Origin: Bacillus marinisedimentorum
Lineage (GTDB): Bacteria > Bacillota > Bacilli > Bacillales > Bacillaceae_O
Direction: 5' to 3'
DNA: 62,468 nt
NCBI RefSeq assembly: GCF_001644195.2
Contig: NZ_LWBL02000018.1
Location: 1 to 62,468, forward strand
Part shown: in pieces, positions 8,383-19,074 of the stretch
Layout of the letters: each line of letters opens with the position of its first letter
Position numbering within the stretch: the stretch's first letter is position 1
Notes under the pieces: generated by a model
Told to the model about the DNA's origin: nothing
What the model saw: the letters and a program-made list of their open reading frames with translations, nothing else
Databases searched by the model: none
Translations under genes and position numbers: made by a program

Positions 8383-9420
8383 TTATTTCTTTTCTTCAGT
8401 GACCTTGAGCCCCATCAGATAATCAACGAGGGCATCAAGTTCTTTGTCGTCAAGTTCATCATATTGGCCGGTCATCTTGTTGCCCGGCTTCACTGTTTCA
8501 GGGTCTTTCATCCATTTGCGGAGATTTTCTTCATTATGCTCAAGAATTCCCGCAATTCGTTCACGCTCACCGAAATTTGTCAGGTTGGGACCGAGATTCC
8601 CGCCCTCTTCTCCAACAGCATGGCAGCCTACACAGCTCTGCTGGAAGATCTCCTGGCCGGCCTTCGCTGTTTCTGTCTGAGGTTCTGAAGGGCCTGCTTT
8701 CATTTTTTCAGCCCATGCATCAAATTCGTTTCTGTCGACGGCTTGCACTTTGAAGTCCATCAACGCATGAGAAGGGCCGCATAACTCAGCGCACTTCCCT
8801 AAATAAGTGCCTTCTTCTTTCGCATGGAGCGTCATGGTGTTGTTGTTTCCATCACCCGGGTTGGTGTCCATTTTACCGCTCAGGGCAGGAACCCAGAATG
8901 AGTGGATAACATCCTGTGACTTCAAGTTGATTATGACCTCTTCCTCAGCTGGTATGTAAAGATCCTGTGATGTCTTGATTCCGAGGTCTGGATAATCGAA
9001 CTCCCACCAGTATTGATAAGCGGTGACATCCACCACGACTGTATTTTCCGCTTTTTTCTCGGTATCCGCCAGCTTGAATGTGTATGCGACTGTCGGTACT
9101 GCCAGAATCAAAAGCAATAAGATTGGGATGACTGTCCAAATAATTTCCAGTGTGTGATTTCCTTCGACCTGTTTCGGGATTTTGTTTTCGTCCCCTTTTT
9201 TGGCCCTGAATTTCATAATGACAAACGTATAAATCACCATTACAACGAGGAATACGCCAGCCATGATCGCCACACTGATAAGCATAAGGTCGTACTGCAT
9301 TTCTGCTCCTACACCTTTTGGCTGCAAGGCAGAAAGGTACGGATCGCCACATCCTGCTAGTATTAGCGCCAGCATGCCGAAAACGGCAAACAGGCGCCAT
9401 TTCTGATGCCATCGTTTCAT
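8383..9420 (-). CDS. Cytochrome c oxidase subunit II with fused cytochrome c, CtaC
   Basis: 345-residue lipoprotein: signal peptide with lipobox LAGC (Cys24), two membrane segments (about 45-70 and 95-115), and a cupredoxin domain with the CuA ligands (H in VIHSFW, then CAELCGPSHALM). A C-terminal cytochrome c domain follows, with CVGCH and a distal Met in GNKMTG. The fusion defines a caa3-type enzyme that takes electrons from cytochrome c. It is the first gene of ctaCDEF; the spacer to ctaB is 73 nt. Confidence 0.97.
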   Translation of the reverse strand: MKRWHQKWRLFAVFGMLALILAGCGDPYLSALQPKGVGAEMQYDLMLISVAIMAGVFLVVMVIYTFVIMKFRAKKGDENKIPKQVEGNHTLEIIWTVIPILLLLILAVPTVAYTFKLADTEKKAENTVVVDVTAYQYWWEFDYPDLGIKTSQDLYIPAEEEVIINLKSQDVIHSFWVPALSGKMDTNPGDGNNNTMTLHAKEEGTYLGKCAELCGPSHALMDFKVQAVDRNEFDAWAEKMKAGPSEPQTETAKAGQEIFQQSCVGCHAVGEEGGNLGPNLTNFGERERIAGILEHNEENLRKWMKDPETVKPGNKMTGQYDELDDKELDALVDYLMGLKVTEEKK

Positions 9421-9493
9421 AATATCATCAAACCCCTCTTTCCTAATTGATTGTCTGCCAAAAAATATATGTGAATATTTAGGACATCCTTAA

Positions 9494-10432
9494 TTAAAAC
9501 ATTGTCACAATAACCATAGATACGAACAGAATAGTCAAATAGTTCAAAGAATAAACGAACATAAGCGTCGCCCACTTCACTTCATCTTTCATAAAGAATC
9601 CGTAAATGCCGAGGGCGAGCCAGCCGAATCCGAGAATCGCCGCAATGGCAAGGTACACCGTCCCAAGGGAATAAAGATAAAATGGGATAGGCAGCAAGCA
9701 GGCGACATATACGACAATCTGCCTTTTGGTGATCTGGAAACCGTGGACGACCGGCAGCATCGGTATACCCGCTGCACGGTACTCATCAACACGCCTCATG
9801 GCAAGCGCCAGAAAATGCGGAGGCTGCCAGAGGAACATGATAAGAAACAAAATCCAGGCAACCGGGTGAAGTGACGGGTCAATGGCTGCCCAGCCGATCA
9901 AAGGCGGCACCGCCCCGGAAATGCTTCCAACAATTGTGTTAAGTGTGTATTTCCGCTTAGACCACATTGTATAGAGCACAACATATGAAAATAAACCTAT
10001 CAGGCCAAGCACAGCGGCTTCAGGCGAAGCTGCCGCCAGGACACCGGCACCAAGCAGCGAAAAGGCCAGTCCGGTAAGCAGCACCCGCTGTGAATCCATT
10101 GCACCCGTAACGGTCGGCCTCTCTTTTGTGCGTTCCATCAATGGATCGATATCACGGTCAATGAAGTTATTCAGCGTCGCACTTCCTGCAATGATAAGAG
10201 CAGTGCCGATCAAAGCGAGCGCAACTGTAAGGATATTGTCAATAAAGTTTTGGCCTGTAAAATACAGGGCGAGCCAGATACCAGTAAATGTAGTGATCAA
10301 ATTGGAATTGATGATGCCGATTTTGATCAGGGCAAGAAAGTCCTGCCAGGAGGCTGACAAGTTCACCCGCTGATTGATGTCCGTACTCTCCAATACAGGG
10401 CCGGAGCGGGCGGCTGCCCGTGAGTTCTCCAT
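9494..10432 (-). CDS. Protoheme IX farnesyltransferase (heme O synthase), CtaB
   Basis: 312 residues, UbiA-type prenyltransferase with about nine membrane segments. The conserved aspartate motifs are [19 protein letters not shown] and the second loop [12 protein letters not shown]. It converts heme B to heme O, the precursor of heme A for CtaD. The chosen ATG at 10432 has GGGAGG at good spacing; an upstream ATG at 10483 lacks one. It heads the minus-strand cta genes and is divergent from ctaA, which catalyses the next step. Confidence 0.94.
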   Translation of the reverse strand: MENSRAAARSGPVLESTDINQRVNLSASWQDFLALIKIGIINSNLITTFTGIWLALYFTGQNFIDNILTVALALIGTALIIAGSATLNNFIDRDIDPLMERTKERPTVTGAMDSQRVLLTGLAFSLLGAGVLAAASPEAAVLGLIGLFSYVVLYTMWSKRKYTLNTIVGSISGAVPPLIGWAAIDPSLHPVAWILFLIMFLWQPPHFLALAMRRVDEYRAAGIPMLPVVHGFQITKRQIVVYVACLLPIPFYLYSLGTVYLAIAAILGFGWLALGIYGFFMKDEVKWATLMFVYSLNYLTILFVSMVIVTMF

Positions 10433-10856
10433 TCCATATTCCTCCCTTATCCGTATGTTCCCGGAAACCGTTTCCATTAACACATCGAAACTATTATTTC
10501 GGAAAACTTTTCATTTTGTTCCTATCTTTTATTCATTTAAACACAGGAAAAGAATTTTTCGTGAAAAGTCTGTGAACGTTTTGTTACAATTCTATATTTA
10601 CACCATAATTATAGCATTAATAGAGAATAAATCACCAACAAAAACCTTTCTGCGGAAAGAATCTTTTCCCTTCTTAGTTCTAGCAGACTCAGCCCCAACT
10701 TTCAACCTTTTTTACTATAAGCACGATAATAATTATTAAATAATAATTTTAAATTTCTGTCATTATCCGGTATTTCCTCTTTCTCTTTGTGTTTTTCACT
10801 AAAATTTTATATGATGAGAAAGAATGGCGACATGGTATATCAGGAAGGTGAATAAA
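10433..10856. promoter_or_regulatory. ctaA/ctaB divergent control region
   Basis: 424 bp, AT-rich and gene-free, must hold both promoters. At 10724-10738 CGATAATAATTATTA matches a Fur/PerR-type 7-1-7 operator (Fur TGATAAT-N-ATTATCA) at 12 of 14 positions. Base composition makes chance matches possible. Near ctaA, TATATGATG around 10808-10816 is a candidate -10. Confidence 0.4.
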
Positions 10857-11807
10857 TTGCAGCATGCCTTAAAAATATTTTCAGTATTAACATCAATTGC
10901 AATGCTTTTTGTACTGCTTGGCGGTGCCCTTGTAACCAAAACCGGTTCAGGTGCCGGATGCGGTGATTCCTGGCCGCTCTGCCACGGCGAACTGATTCCA
11001 AGCAATATTACATTTGAACTTGTTATCGAATTGAGCCACCGCCTGGTATCTGGCGGAGCGGCAATCATGGTCACGGTTCTTGCGATCTGGTCCTGGAGAA
11101 CGATCGGCCATGTAAAAGAAACAAAACCGCTGGCCCTGTTGGCTGTCTTTTTCCTGTTTCTGCAGGCCCTCATAGGAGCAGCGGCAGTCATGTGGGGACA
11201 GTCGGATGTGGTGCTCGCGCTGCATTTCGGCATTTCGCTCATTTCCTTCGCGGCCGTTTTGCTGCTGACATTGCTTATTTTTGAGGTCGATAGGAAATTT
11301 CGTGCCGATAAAATCTTTATTGACCGTAAGATGCGCAAGCATATTTTCAGTGTAACCATTTATACGTATCTTGTCGTATATACTGGTGCCCTTGTCAGGC
11401 ATAAAGCTGCAAGCCTCGCCTGTATGGGCTGGCCGTTATGCGGCAGCGGCGATGCCCCTCTTCTGCCCCAGAACTCCGGCCAATGGATTCATCTTGGCCA
11501 CAGGGCGGCGGCCGGAATTCTCGTCATCTGGATTGCTGTTATGGCCTGGTATGCATACAGACGGTATCGGGATGTGAAGGTGATCTACTACGGCTGGCTT
11601 TTATCATTGGCTTTGATTTTGATGCAGGCAACCAGCGGAGCTTTCATCGTATTCAGCAAGTTGAACCTGGGCATCGCACTGATTCATGCCCTGATCATTT
11701 CCTGCCTGTTCGGGGTTCTTTCCTACCTCGTCATGCTGGCGGTCAGGAGCAGGAAGTCGGAAAAAAAGAAGATTCAAGAGCATCCCAGCCATAAGAAATG
11801 GGCATGA
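10857..11807 (+). CDS. Heme A synthase, CtaA
   Basis: 316 residues with eight membrane segments in two related halves. Each half has a Cys-containing loop ([13 protein letters not shown] and [13 protein letters not shown]) and conserved heme-ligand histidines ([32 protein letters not shown]). It oxidises the C8 methyl of heme O to give heme A. The TTG at 10857 is preferred because GGAAGGTGA precedes it by 6 nt and it gives the family's usual length; an in-frame ATG at 10824 has no site. Confidence 0.94.
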   Translation: MQHALKIFSVLTSIAMLFVLLGGALVTKTGSGAGCGDSWPLCHGELIPSNITFELVIELSHRLVSGGAAIMVTVLAIWSWRTIGHVKETKPLALLAVFFLFLQALIGAAAVMWGQSDVVLALHFGISLISFAAVLLLTLLIFEVDRKFRADKIFIDRKMRKHIFSVTIYTYLVVYTGALVRHKAASLACMGWPLCGSGDAPLLPQNSGQWIHLGHRAAAGILVIWIAVMAWYAYRRYRDVKVIYYGWLLSLALILMQATSGAFIVFSKLNLGIALIHALIISCLFGVLSYLVMLAVRSRKSEKKKIQEHPSHKKWA

Positions 11808-11861
11808 CGCCCGTTCACTGGACACGGCTGAACCAGGTGATAAACTGCAAACTCTTCTCTG

Positions 11862-12044
11862 AACAAATGCGCAAGGCGCCCGCATAGCGGCGTACGCAAT
11901 AGCGGGATCCCGCAGGGAGGTGCGTGCTCTTTCCTCCCTGCGGGGCCCCCGCTTATGACGATAGCCGCTGGCGCCTGGAGCTGGACGATTTCCCTTCTGG
12001 CTTTTTATCCACAATACTTGAATTTTATAATTTCCTTAACAATG
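11862..12044 (-). repeat. Repeat family A, long copy A2
   Basis: Hairpin core (GCAAGGCGCC ... CTGGCGCCTGGAGCTGGAC) plus a tail of about 70 bp (GATTTCCCTTCTGGCTTTTT, then TTATCCACAA and AATTTCCTTAACAATG). The tail runs directly into the A-tract of the pycA terminator. Read on the minus strand the order is pycA, terminator, A element. Confidence 0.9.
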
Positions 12045-12092
12045 AAAAAACGGATGGCCCTCAGTGATTTGAAGGTCCATCCGTTTTTTTTT
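12045..12092. terminator. Bidirectional terminator between pycA and ctaA
   Basis: Stem CGGATGGCC / GGTCCATCCG with A- and T-runs on the two sides; it serves pycA (minus) and could serve ctaA (plus). Confidence 0.88.
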
Positions 12093-12096
12093 AGCA

Positions 12097-15000
12097 TCAT
12101 TCCATTTCAATCAACAGATCCTGTGCCTGTATAGCTTCGCCGTCTTTAACGAACACATCTTTCACTTTTCCGGCAAATGGGGCCTGAACGGTCGTTTCCA
12201 TCTTCATGGCTTCTGTGATCATGAGATGATCGCCTTTTTGGACTGTCTCACCTTTTTCCACCAGCACTTTTATGACGGTACCCGGCATGGAAGCCCCGAT
12301 ATGGCTCTGATTGGCCCGGTCCGCTTTCGGCCTTGCAGTAACTGCCGTCTTGACCGACTCATCTTTCACTACGACTTCACGCGGCTGTCCGTTCAATTCA
12401 AAGTAAACTGTCCGCGTGCCATCCAGCTGTGCTTCCCCGATTGAGATCAATTTGACAATAAGCGTTTTCCCTTGCTCAATTTCAACATTGATTTCCTCGC
12501 CAAGGCGCATTCCGTAGAAGAATGTCGGGGTGTCAAGGACCGACATATCACCATTTTGCTCATAAAATGCTTCATAATCCATGAATACTTTCGGATAAAG
12601 TGCATATGCCAGCAAGTCGAAGCTTGTTACCGGCCTGTCCAGTTTATGGTAAAGAGTTTCTTTCAATTCGTCGAAATCAACCGGCTCGAGGTTTTCCCCC
12701 GGTCTGCCTTCAAGCGGCGTGCGCCCTTTCAGGATGATCTGCTGCAGTTCACGGGGAAAGCCTTGATACGGCTTGCCAAGATAACCTTGGAAGAACTCAA
12801 CGACTGAGTCCGGAAAATCAAGGCTGTCACCTTTTTCATACACATCGTCCTCAGTGAGGTGGTTCTGCACCATATACAGAGCCATATCTCCCACAACTTT
12901 GGACGAAGGGGTCACTTTGATAATATCCCCGAACATATCGTTCACCCGGCGGTACATTTGCTTCACTTCATCCCAGCGGTCATTCAAGCCGACAGCTTTA
13001 GCCTGCTGCTGGAGGTTGCTGTATTGACCGCCTGGCATTTCATGAAAGTATACTTCCGTATTCGGTGCATCCATGCCGCTCTCGAAGTCGCTGTAGTAAT
13101 CCCTGACGTCTTCCCAGTAATGGGAGAGCGATTCCAATGCGTTAATGTCAACCTGCGGCTGCCGTTTATGATGCTGCAGCGAATAATACAGAGAGTTCGC
13201 GCTCGGCTGGGATGTAAGGCCTGACATCGAGCTCATTGCTGTATCAAGAATGTCCACACCCGCGTCAACAGCCCTAGCATACGTATAGATTCCGTTTCCG
13301 CTCGTATCGTGGGTGTGCAGGTGAATTGGAATATCCACCGTCTCCTTCAACTCGGAAACGAGCCTGTATGCAGCTTCCGGCTTCAGCAATCCTGCCATAT
13401 CTTTGATGCCAAGTATATGCGCACCGGAACTTTCCAATTCTTTTGCCATATTTTTATAATAGTCGATATCATACTTCCTGCGGGAAGGATCCATGATGTC
13501 CCCTGTATAGCAAATGGCGGCTTCCGCTATTTTTCCCGAATCCCGCACAGCATCAATGGCAAGCGTCATCCCTTTTACCCAGTTCAAACTATCGAAAATC
13601 CTGAAAACATCTATGCCGGCATATGCTGACTTTTCAACAAACATTTTGATGAGATTATCAGGATAATTCGTGTATCCGACAGCATTCGATGCCCTAAGCA
13701 GCATCTGAAACAGCACGTTCGGCGCTTTTTCCCTCATGGACAAAAGCCTATCCCACGGACTTTCCTTAAGGAACCGGTAGCTGACATCAAAAGTCGCTCC
13801 TCCCCACATTTCCATGGAAAAAAGTTCCGGGACCATCTTTGCTGTCGGCTCGGCCGCTTTTAAAAGGTCATACGTCCTCATTCTTGTTGCAAGCAGAGAC
13901 TGATGGGCATCCCTGAAGGTCGTATCTGTAAGCAAAACTTCATGCTGATCTTTCACCCAGGCTGCAAGACCATCAGCACCGCGTTGATCAAGGATTTGTT
14001 TTGTACCGGATGGGAAATCTTCCGACCGCTTATATGAAGGAATGCGGGGCTTGCTGAATAGCGGTTTCTTTTTGTTTTCAGTGCCATCAAATCCATTGAC
14101 AGTTGTATGCCCTATGAATGACAGCATCTTTGTCCCTCTGTCTTTCCGTTTTGGGAATACAAACAGCTTCGGCGTGGTGTCCACAAATGATGTATTATAT
14201 TCCCCGTTCATGAACTGGTCATGCTTGATGACATTTTCCAGAAATGGAATATTTGTTTTAACCCCCCTTATTCTAAATTCTTTTAAGTTTCTGATCATTT
14301 TGCTTGCAGCATGTTCAAAAGTCAGCGCCCACGTAGAGACCTTTACGAGAAGTGAGTCGTAATGCGGGGTAATTACCGCACCCTGATAGGCATTTCCAGC
14401 ATCAAGCCTTACACCGAAACCGCCGCCGCTGCGGTAAGCCATGATTTTGCCTGTATCCGGCATAAAATTGTTTGTCGGATCCTCTGTTGTAACCCGTGAC
14501 TGGATCGCATAACCCCTTATTTTAATGTCAGACTGATGCGGAATGCCCACTTTATCACTGTGGAGTGCATGGCCTTCAGCAATGAGGATTTGCGACTGGA
14601 CAATATCGACTCCGGTAATCATTTCCGTAATTGTGTGTTCAACTTGTACGCGGGGATTCACTTCAATAAAATAGAATGATCCGTCTTCCGTGACTAGATA
14701 TTCCACTGTCCCGGCATTGATGTAGTCGACGCTGTTCATCAGCTGAACTGCCGAATCGCATATTTCCAGCCTGGCCGAGTCTGCTAGTGACTTGCTTGGT
14801 GCCACTTCAACAAGCTTTTGATGGCGGCGCTGTACGGAACAGTCCCTTTCATACAGATGGACAATATTGCCGTCGTGGTCCCCCAGAATCTGCACTTCGA
14901 TATGTTTCGGATTTTCAACAAACTTTTCAACGTATACTTCATCGCTCCCGAATGCTGCCCTCGCCTCGGAGCGGGCTCTGTCATACGATTCTTCAAGTGC

Positions 15001-15552
15001 GGCCTCGCTGCGCACAATCCGCATGCCTCTGCCGCCGCCGCCAAGAGCGGCTTTGATGATGATCGGATAACCGTGCTCCCGGCCGAAATCTCTGACTTCA
15101 TCCAGTGATGTTACAGGTCCGTCCGTCCCCGGAATGACCGGAATGCCAGCCTTGACCGCCTGCTGGCGCGCTTTTACTTTATCGCCAAAAACATCAAGGT
15201 GATTAGTTTTCGGTCCAATAAAAATGATTCCTTCTTCTTCACACCGCCTCGCGAAATGAATATTTTCCGAAAGGAAGCCATATCCCGGATGAATGGCGTC
15301 CACGTCATTTGCTTTCGCCGTTTCAATGATACTTTCAATATCCAGGTATGCATCGATCGGCTTTTTCCCCTCGCCGATCAAATAAGCTTCATCCGCCTTG
15401 TAACGGTGGTATGAACCGTTGTCTTCATTTGAATAAACCGCAACCGTCCGGATTCCAAGCTCCGTACAAGCCCGGAAAACACGTATGGCAATTTCGCCGC
15501 GATTGGCAACAAGCACTTTCTTGATTCGGACTTCTTTTTCTTTTCTGCCCAT
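12097..15552 (-). CDS. Pyruvate carboxylase
   Basis: 1151 residues in the usual order: biotin carboxylase (about 10-460; VLVANRGEIAIRVFRA, ATP-grasp GGGGRGMR, EVNPRVQVEHTITE), carboxyltransferase with TIM barrel (about 535-800; LLTDTTFRDAHQSLLATR, metal-site HLHTHDTSG), allosteric linker, and biotin carrier domain with the biotinylated Lys in EAMKMETT (about residue 1117). It makes oxaloacetate from pyruvate and bicarbonate, refilling the TCA cycle. Full length, with no lesions. Its position next to ctaA is the conserved Bacillus arrangement. Confidence 0.98.
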   Translation of the reverse strand: MGRKEKEVRIKKVLVANRGEIAIRVFRACTELGIRTVAVYSNEDNGSYHRYKADEAYLIGEGKKPIDAYLDIESIIETAKANDVDAIHPGYGFLSENIHFARRCEEEGIIFIGPKTNHLDVFGDKVKARQQAVKAGIPVIPGTDGPVTSLDEVRDFGREHGYPIIIKAALGGGGRGMRIVRSEAALEESYDRARSEARAAFGSDEVYVEKFVENPKHIEVQILGDHDGNIVHLYERDCSVQRRHQKLVEVAPSKSLADSARLEICDSAVQLMNSVDYINAGTVEYLVTEDGSFYFIEVNPRVQVEHTITEMITGVDIVQSQILIAEGHALHSDKVGIPHQSDIKIRGYAIQSRVTTEDPTNNFMPDTGKIMAYRSGGGFGVRLDAGNAYQGAVITPHYDSLLVKVSTWALTFEHAASKMIRNLKEFRIRGVKTNIPFLENVIKHDQFMNGEYNTSFVDTTPKLFVFPKRKDRGTKMLSFIGHTTVNGFDGTENKKKPLFSKPRIPSYKRSEDFPSGTKQILDQRGADGLAAWVKDQHEVLLTDTTFRDAHQSLLATRMRTYDLLKAAEPTAKMVPELFSMEMWGGATFDVSYRFLKESPWDRLLSMREKAPNVLFQMLLRASNAVGYTNYPDNLIKMFVEKSAYAGIDVFRIFDSLNWVKGMTLAIDAVRDSGKIAEAAICYTGDIMDPSRRKYDIDYYKNMAKELESSGAHILGIKDMAGLLKPEAAYRLVSELKETVDIPIHLHTHDTSGNGIYTYARAVDAGVDILDTAMSSMSGLTSQPSANSLYYSLQHHKRQPQVDINALESLSHYWEDVRDYYSDFESGMDAPNTEVYFHEMPGGQYSNLQQQAKAVGLNDRWDEVKQMYRRVNDMFGDIIKVTPSSKVVGDMALYMVQNHLTEDDVYEKGDSLDFPDSVVEFFQGYLGKPYQGFPRELQQIILKGRTPLEGRPGENLEPVDFDELKETLYHKLDRPVTSFDLLAYALYPKVFMDYEAFYEQNGDMSVLDTPTFFYGMRLGEEINVEIEQGKTLIVKLISIGEAQLDGTRTVYFELNGQPREVVVKDESVKTAVTARPKADRANQSHIGASMPGTVIKVLVEKGETVQKGDHLMITEAMKMETTVQAPFAGKVKDVFVKDGEAIQAQDLLIEME

Positions 15553-15618
15553 TATGTTCCTCCTCTGTTAGTTGATTCATTGATTTGCAGATATATAGGA
15601 AAGTTAACTAGTAACTTT

Positions 15619-16785
15619 TCACACAGTACTGGAAATATGTGTATCGTGCTGCCTTTCCTTTTTCCTTTGCTGATTGGCGAAACTCGAGATATTAACGAGG
15701 ATCCCCATCGAAATCATCAACAGGACGAGGGATGACCCGCCGTAACTGATGAACGGCAGCGGTACCCCGGTGACGGGAAGCAATCCGGTCAGGGCTCCAA
15801 TGTTGACAACAGCCTGGATGCCGATCATGCCTGAAATCCCCACAGCCAGCAAACTGCCGAACGTGTCATCTATCCTGCGTGCAATTGACAGGCCTTTTAA
15901 CACAATATAAGCAATGCTGATAATGACAAAACCGACACCGAAAATGCCGAGTTCCTCTGAAATGATGGCGAGGATAAAATCAGTATGCGGTTCAGGCAAG
16001 TAACCGTATTTCTGAATGCTCTGACCCAGTCCCTGACCTGTCAATCCGCCATGGCCGATGGCAAGGTAGGAATTGATGAGCTGGTACCCTTCCCCGCTCG
16101 GCCTGGAAAACGGATCATAAGCGGCCACAAACCGTGATGACTGATTTTCCGAAATGAACAGAGTGATCAGGCCGGCAATTCCGGCAGCCCCAAGCCCAAT
16201 TAAGCCAAACAGATGTTTAGGCCTCATTCCTGAACAAAGCACAACAGTAGCCGCTATCCCGAGAATGATCATGCCTGTACCAAGGTCAGGCTGGATGAAC
16301 ACAAGCATAAACACGCCTAGAGTAAAAATCAGGGGCGGAATCACTGCCTGGCTGAATTTTTCTATGTAAGCCTGCTTTTTCGAAAAAATTCCGGCCAGAT
16401 AAATGATGATGCCAAGCTTGGCAACTTCGGCAGGCTGGATATTGAAGCCGAACACCTGGATCCATGACCTGGCATTACCGGCAACCCGGCCGAAAATCAG
16501 GACTGCAACAAGCAGAATCACTGTTCCGATGGCAATGTATTTAAACATTGAAAAATAAGCTTTATAAGGGAGGAGCAGCGCCCCGATGAATGCCGCAATC
16601 GACGCAATCGCCCAAATGAACTGGCGTTTGAAGAAAAAGCTGCTTTCCACATCAAACTCCGTCGGACCGAAAACCATGCTGGCGCTGTAAACCATGACCA
16701 GGCCGAACATAATCAGCAAAAACGGCAGGATGATGAGTGAATAATCATAAGATTGGACATAAAATTTAAGGATTTTTTTAATCAT
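15619..16785 (-). CDS. Lipid II-polymerising division protein FtsW (SEDS family)
   Basis: 388 residues with about ten membrane segments. SEDS signatures are SYDYSLIILPFLLIMFGLVMVYSAS at the N terminus (split here as SYDYSLIILP and FGLVMVYSAS), FIQPDLGTGM, HTDFILAIISEELG, and PLPFISYGGSSL near the C terminus. Family members polymerise septal peptidoglycan together with a class B PBP. The ATG at 16785 matches the usual family start; the frame is open 19 codons further, without a clear ribosome site. It lies between ylaN and pycA as in B. subtilis. Confidence 0.93.
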   Translation of the reverse strand: MIKKILKFYVQSYDYSLIILPFLLIMFGLVMVYSASMVFGPTEFDVESSFFFKRQFIWAIASIAAFIGALLLPYKAYFSMFKYIAIGTVILLVAVLIFGRVAGNARSWIQVFGFNIQPAEVAKLGIIIYLAGIFSKKQAYIEKFSQAVIPPLIFTLGVFMLVFIQPDLGTGMIILGIAATVVLCSGMRPKHLFGLIGLGAAGIAGLITLFISENQSSRFVAAYDPFSRPSGEGYQLINSYLAIGHGGLTGQGLGQSIQKYGYLPEPHTDFILAIISEELGIFGVGFVIISIAYIVLKGLSIARRIDDTFGSLLAVGISGMIGIQAVVNIGALTGLLPVTGVPLPFISYGGSSLVLLMISMGILVNISSFANQQRKKERQHDTHISSTV

Positions 16786-16974
16786 AGCCTGTTGTTCCCT
16801 TCCTGTCGATGAAAATCCTGATTTCATAGTTTCATAGAACATACTTCGCGTAAGTGTGCAGAAATCCTGCTGTCTCCGGCAATTCTTTCTTTTTGTAAGC
16901 AGTTACATGGCGATTTTTTATCGGGATGGTTTTCAGAAAGTGAAAAAATAGGGATGGTTTTCAACTATTATGTA

Positions 16975-17014
16975 TAAAAAAACTCAAACTGCCTGTCGGG
17001 CAAGTTTGAGTTTT
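16975..17014 (-). terminator. ylaN terminator
   Basis: Stem ACTCAAACTGCC / GGCAAGTTTGAGT with a T-run on the minus strand, just beyond the ylaN stop. Confidence 0.85.
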
Positions 17015-17017
17015 ATA

Positions 17018-17299
17018 TTATGACTTCGTGGATGCTTCATGCAAAGCAGATAATTGACGTTCAAGTCCTTCTATCAGGTCCTTGCCCTCTTTTTCGCTAA
17101 TGAGCTCAAGCCGGACAGCAAAGTCAATTTCCCTTGACAGCCCGAACATTTGTGTATCAAGCACCTCTTCATATAGAGGACATTGCGGCATTGTCAAATT
17201 ATCCATTTGGACTTCTATCAAGCGGCGTATTTTGTCAGCATCCGCTTTGAGAAGGGCATAAGCCTTTTCACGATGATCAACAGCTATCTTAGACGCCAA
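17018..17299 (-). CDS. YlaN family protein (DUF1507)
   Basis: 93 residues, predicted all-helical and cytosolic. The YlaN family pattern is clear: [39 protein letters not shown] and [12 protein letters not shown]. YlaN is widely conserved in Bacillota; work on homologues links it to iron homeostasis and the Fur regulator, and it has been reported as conditionally essential in B. subtilis. The single Cys in MPQCPLYEE is a plausible metal contact (inference). It stands alone between glsA and ftsW. Confidence 0.92.
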   Translation of the reverse strand: MASKIAVDHREKAYALLKADADKIRRLIEVQMDNLTMPQCPLYEEVLDTQMFGLSREIDFAVRLELISEKEGKDLIEGLERQLSALHEASTKS

Positions 17300-17432
17300 A
17301 ATGAATCCCTCCGATCACGAGCAATAGCACACCTGTCTTATTATATTATCCTTTTATAAAGGAAAATGCAAGAATCAAACAATTTCCAGGTTATTTATTA
17401 TCCAGGCGGAGGAAAGCTTCAATAAAGATGGC

Positions 17433-18368
17433 TCAGAACATGCTGAGGCGGTATCTGTTTGAAAGCATCTCAAGGAGGCGCACACCGGCAATGCTGTTCC
17501 CCTTTTCATCCAGCGCCGGCCCATAAATGCCTATGCCGACTGCCTCTTCACCGGGCACTGAACCCATGATACAGCCGGAAACCCCGCTTTTTGCAGGTAT
17601 GCCGACTTTGATGGCGAACTCGCCTGATGAATTGTACATTCCGCATGTAACCATAAACGTCTTGCAAATCTTGGCAATATGTTCCGGCATGATCCTCCGG
17701 TTCGTTTCCGGATCAATGCCGTCAAGGGCAAATACGAGTCCTATGCGAGCCAAATCCAGGCAATTCACCTCGATGGCACATTGTTTTGTATATAAATCCA
17801 GAAGGTCATCCACATTCCCCTGGATGATCCCGTGCTGTTTCATGAAATAGCTTAATGACCTGTTCAAAAAGGACGTCTCGAACTCGGAACGGGCTACCTC
17901 TTCCGAATAATAAATGTCCGTGTTGTTCGTCATGTCATGGACAAGCTGCAAAATTCTGCCGAGCCGTTCCCCGGCCGTGTTCCCGTATATCATATTCGTG
18001 ACAGCCAGTGCGCCTGCATTGATCATCGGATTCAGAGGTTTTGAAGGAACAGAGGTTTCAAGCTTCGCGATCGAGTTGAAAGGGTCTCCGGTCGGTTCCA
18101 TTCCGACGCGGTCAAACACATATTCCTCTCCTCTATCCATAAGTGCCACAGCAAGTGTTATTACCTTCGATATACTTTGCAGCGTGAACTGTTCCTGGAC
18201 ATCCCCTGCTGAGTAACATCCATCCGATTTCGTATAAAAGGCTACAGAAAGACCGTTTTTATCCGCCTTTCCAAGAGCCGGTATGTAATCAGCCACTTTT
18301 CCATTTTCCGTTTCAGGTCTGGCTCTTTCAACGAGTTCTTCAAGTTCTTCATCAGTCCGGCAAATCAT
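17433..18368 (-). CDS. Glutaminase
   Basis: 311 residues of the serine-dependent beta-lactamase-like glutaminase family: catalytic Ser-x-x-Lys in QSISKV (Ser65, Lys68), NPMINAGAL, and a C-terminal [15 protein letters not shown] substrate loop. It hydrolyses glutamine to glutamate and ammonia. The ribosome site is AGAGGTGATG before the ATG. Position next to ylaN corresponds to B. subtilis ylaM (glsA2). Full length. Confidence 0.95.
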   Translation of the reverse strand: MICRTDEELEELVERARPETENGKVADYIPALGKADKNGLSVAFYTKSDGCYSAGDVQEQFTLQSISKVITLAVALMDRGEEYVFDRVGMEPTGDPFNSIAKLETSVPSKPLNPMINAGALAVTNMIYGNTAGERLGRILQLVHDMTNNTDIYYSEEVARSEFETSFLNRSLSYFMKQHGIIQGNVDDLLDLYTKQCAIEVNCLDLARIGLVFALDGIDPETNRRIMPEHIAKICKTFMVTCGMYNSSGEFAIKVGIPAKSGVSGCIMGSVPGEEAVGIGIYGPALDEKGNSIAGVRLLEMLSNRYRLSMF

Positions 18369-18565
18369 ATACCATCACCTCTGTTTAAACCTTATCAAAC
18401 TTTCCTGACTGAAGATACCTGACATACGATCAGGAAAAACAGGCATGAGCATTTCTTCTTGCATCCTTACCCGTATATTCCCCAAGTGTGACAAAAAAAA
18501 GCGTAACCCTTATACTAGGTTACATAGAAATCGAGCAAAAAGAAACATATAGGGGGGAGACAAGG

Positions 18566-19060
18566 TTGTCCATTATCGTAATTGAAGGAAATGTTGAATA
18601 TAAAATCACCCTTGATCCGGGTGTGTGGATTTTTGATGATAGAAAAGTGGAAATGGATCAGGCCTTTGCTAACAAAAGCAGCAGCAGAAACGAGGAAGAC
18701 GATGACCGGTCAATCGCAAGGCAATGGGACCGGGAAACGAGAGTCGATGCGGTTGAGCCGCCGGTCGAAATGAGCACAGACAAATTCAAAAAAGAGAAAC
18801 TCCTGGATGGCACATACGCTATGGTACTCGAACCATTTCTGGACAACGCCGGGCCCCGTGAAGGATCGAAATCCCTCATTATAGAAACACGGGATGGACA
18901 AGAAACAGCCGTGCCGATCACCGATGCTTTCGGGCTCATCCTGGCATTCAGTGAAGACGGGAAGCCGCTGCGCGAAGACGGCCCCGTCCATATCTATTTC
19001 GCGGACGGAAGCAACCGGCACAATCCGATAAAGAATGCTGTGAAGCTGATAGTCAAATAA
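18566..19060 (+). CDS. YlaL-like protein of unknown function
   Basis: 164 residues from TTG at 18566, which has GGGGGGAG 6 nt upstream; the frame is open back to 18488 without a site. No membrane segment or signal peptide. The N-terminal strand-rich part (IIVIEGNVEYKITLDPGVWIFDDRKV) is followed by an acidic, low-complexity stretch (SSSRNEEDDD) and a second globular part (AVPITDAFGLILAFSEDG). Size and location between glsA and the PhoH gene suggest YlaL; no biochemical function is known to me. Confidence 0.75.
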   Translation: MSIIVIEGNVEYKITLDPGVWIFDDRKVEMDQAFANKSSSRNEEDDDRSIARQWDRETRVDAVEPPVEMSTDKFKKEKLLDGTYAMVLEPFLDNAGPREGSKSLIIETRDGQETAVPITDAFGLILAFSEDGKPLREDGPVHIYFADGSNRHNPIKNAVKLIVK

Positions 19061-19074
19061 CACATATTCGGGAT

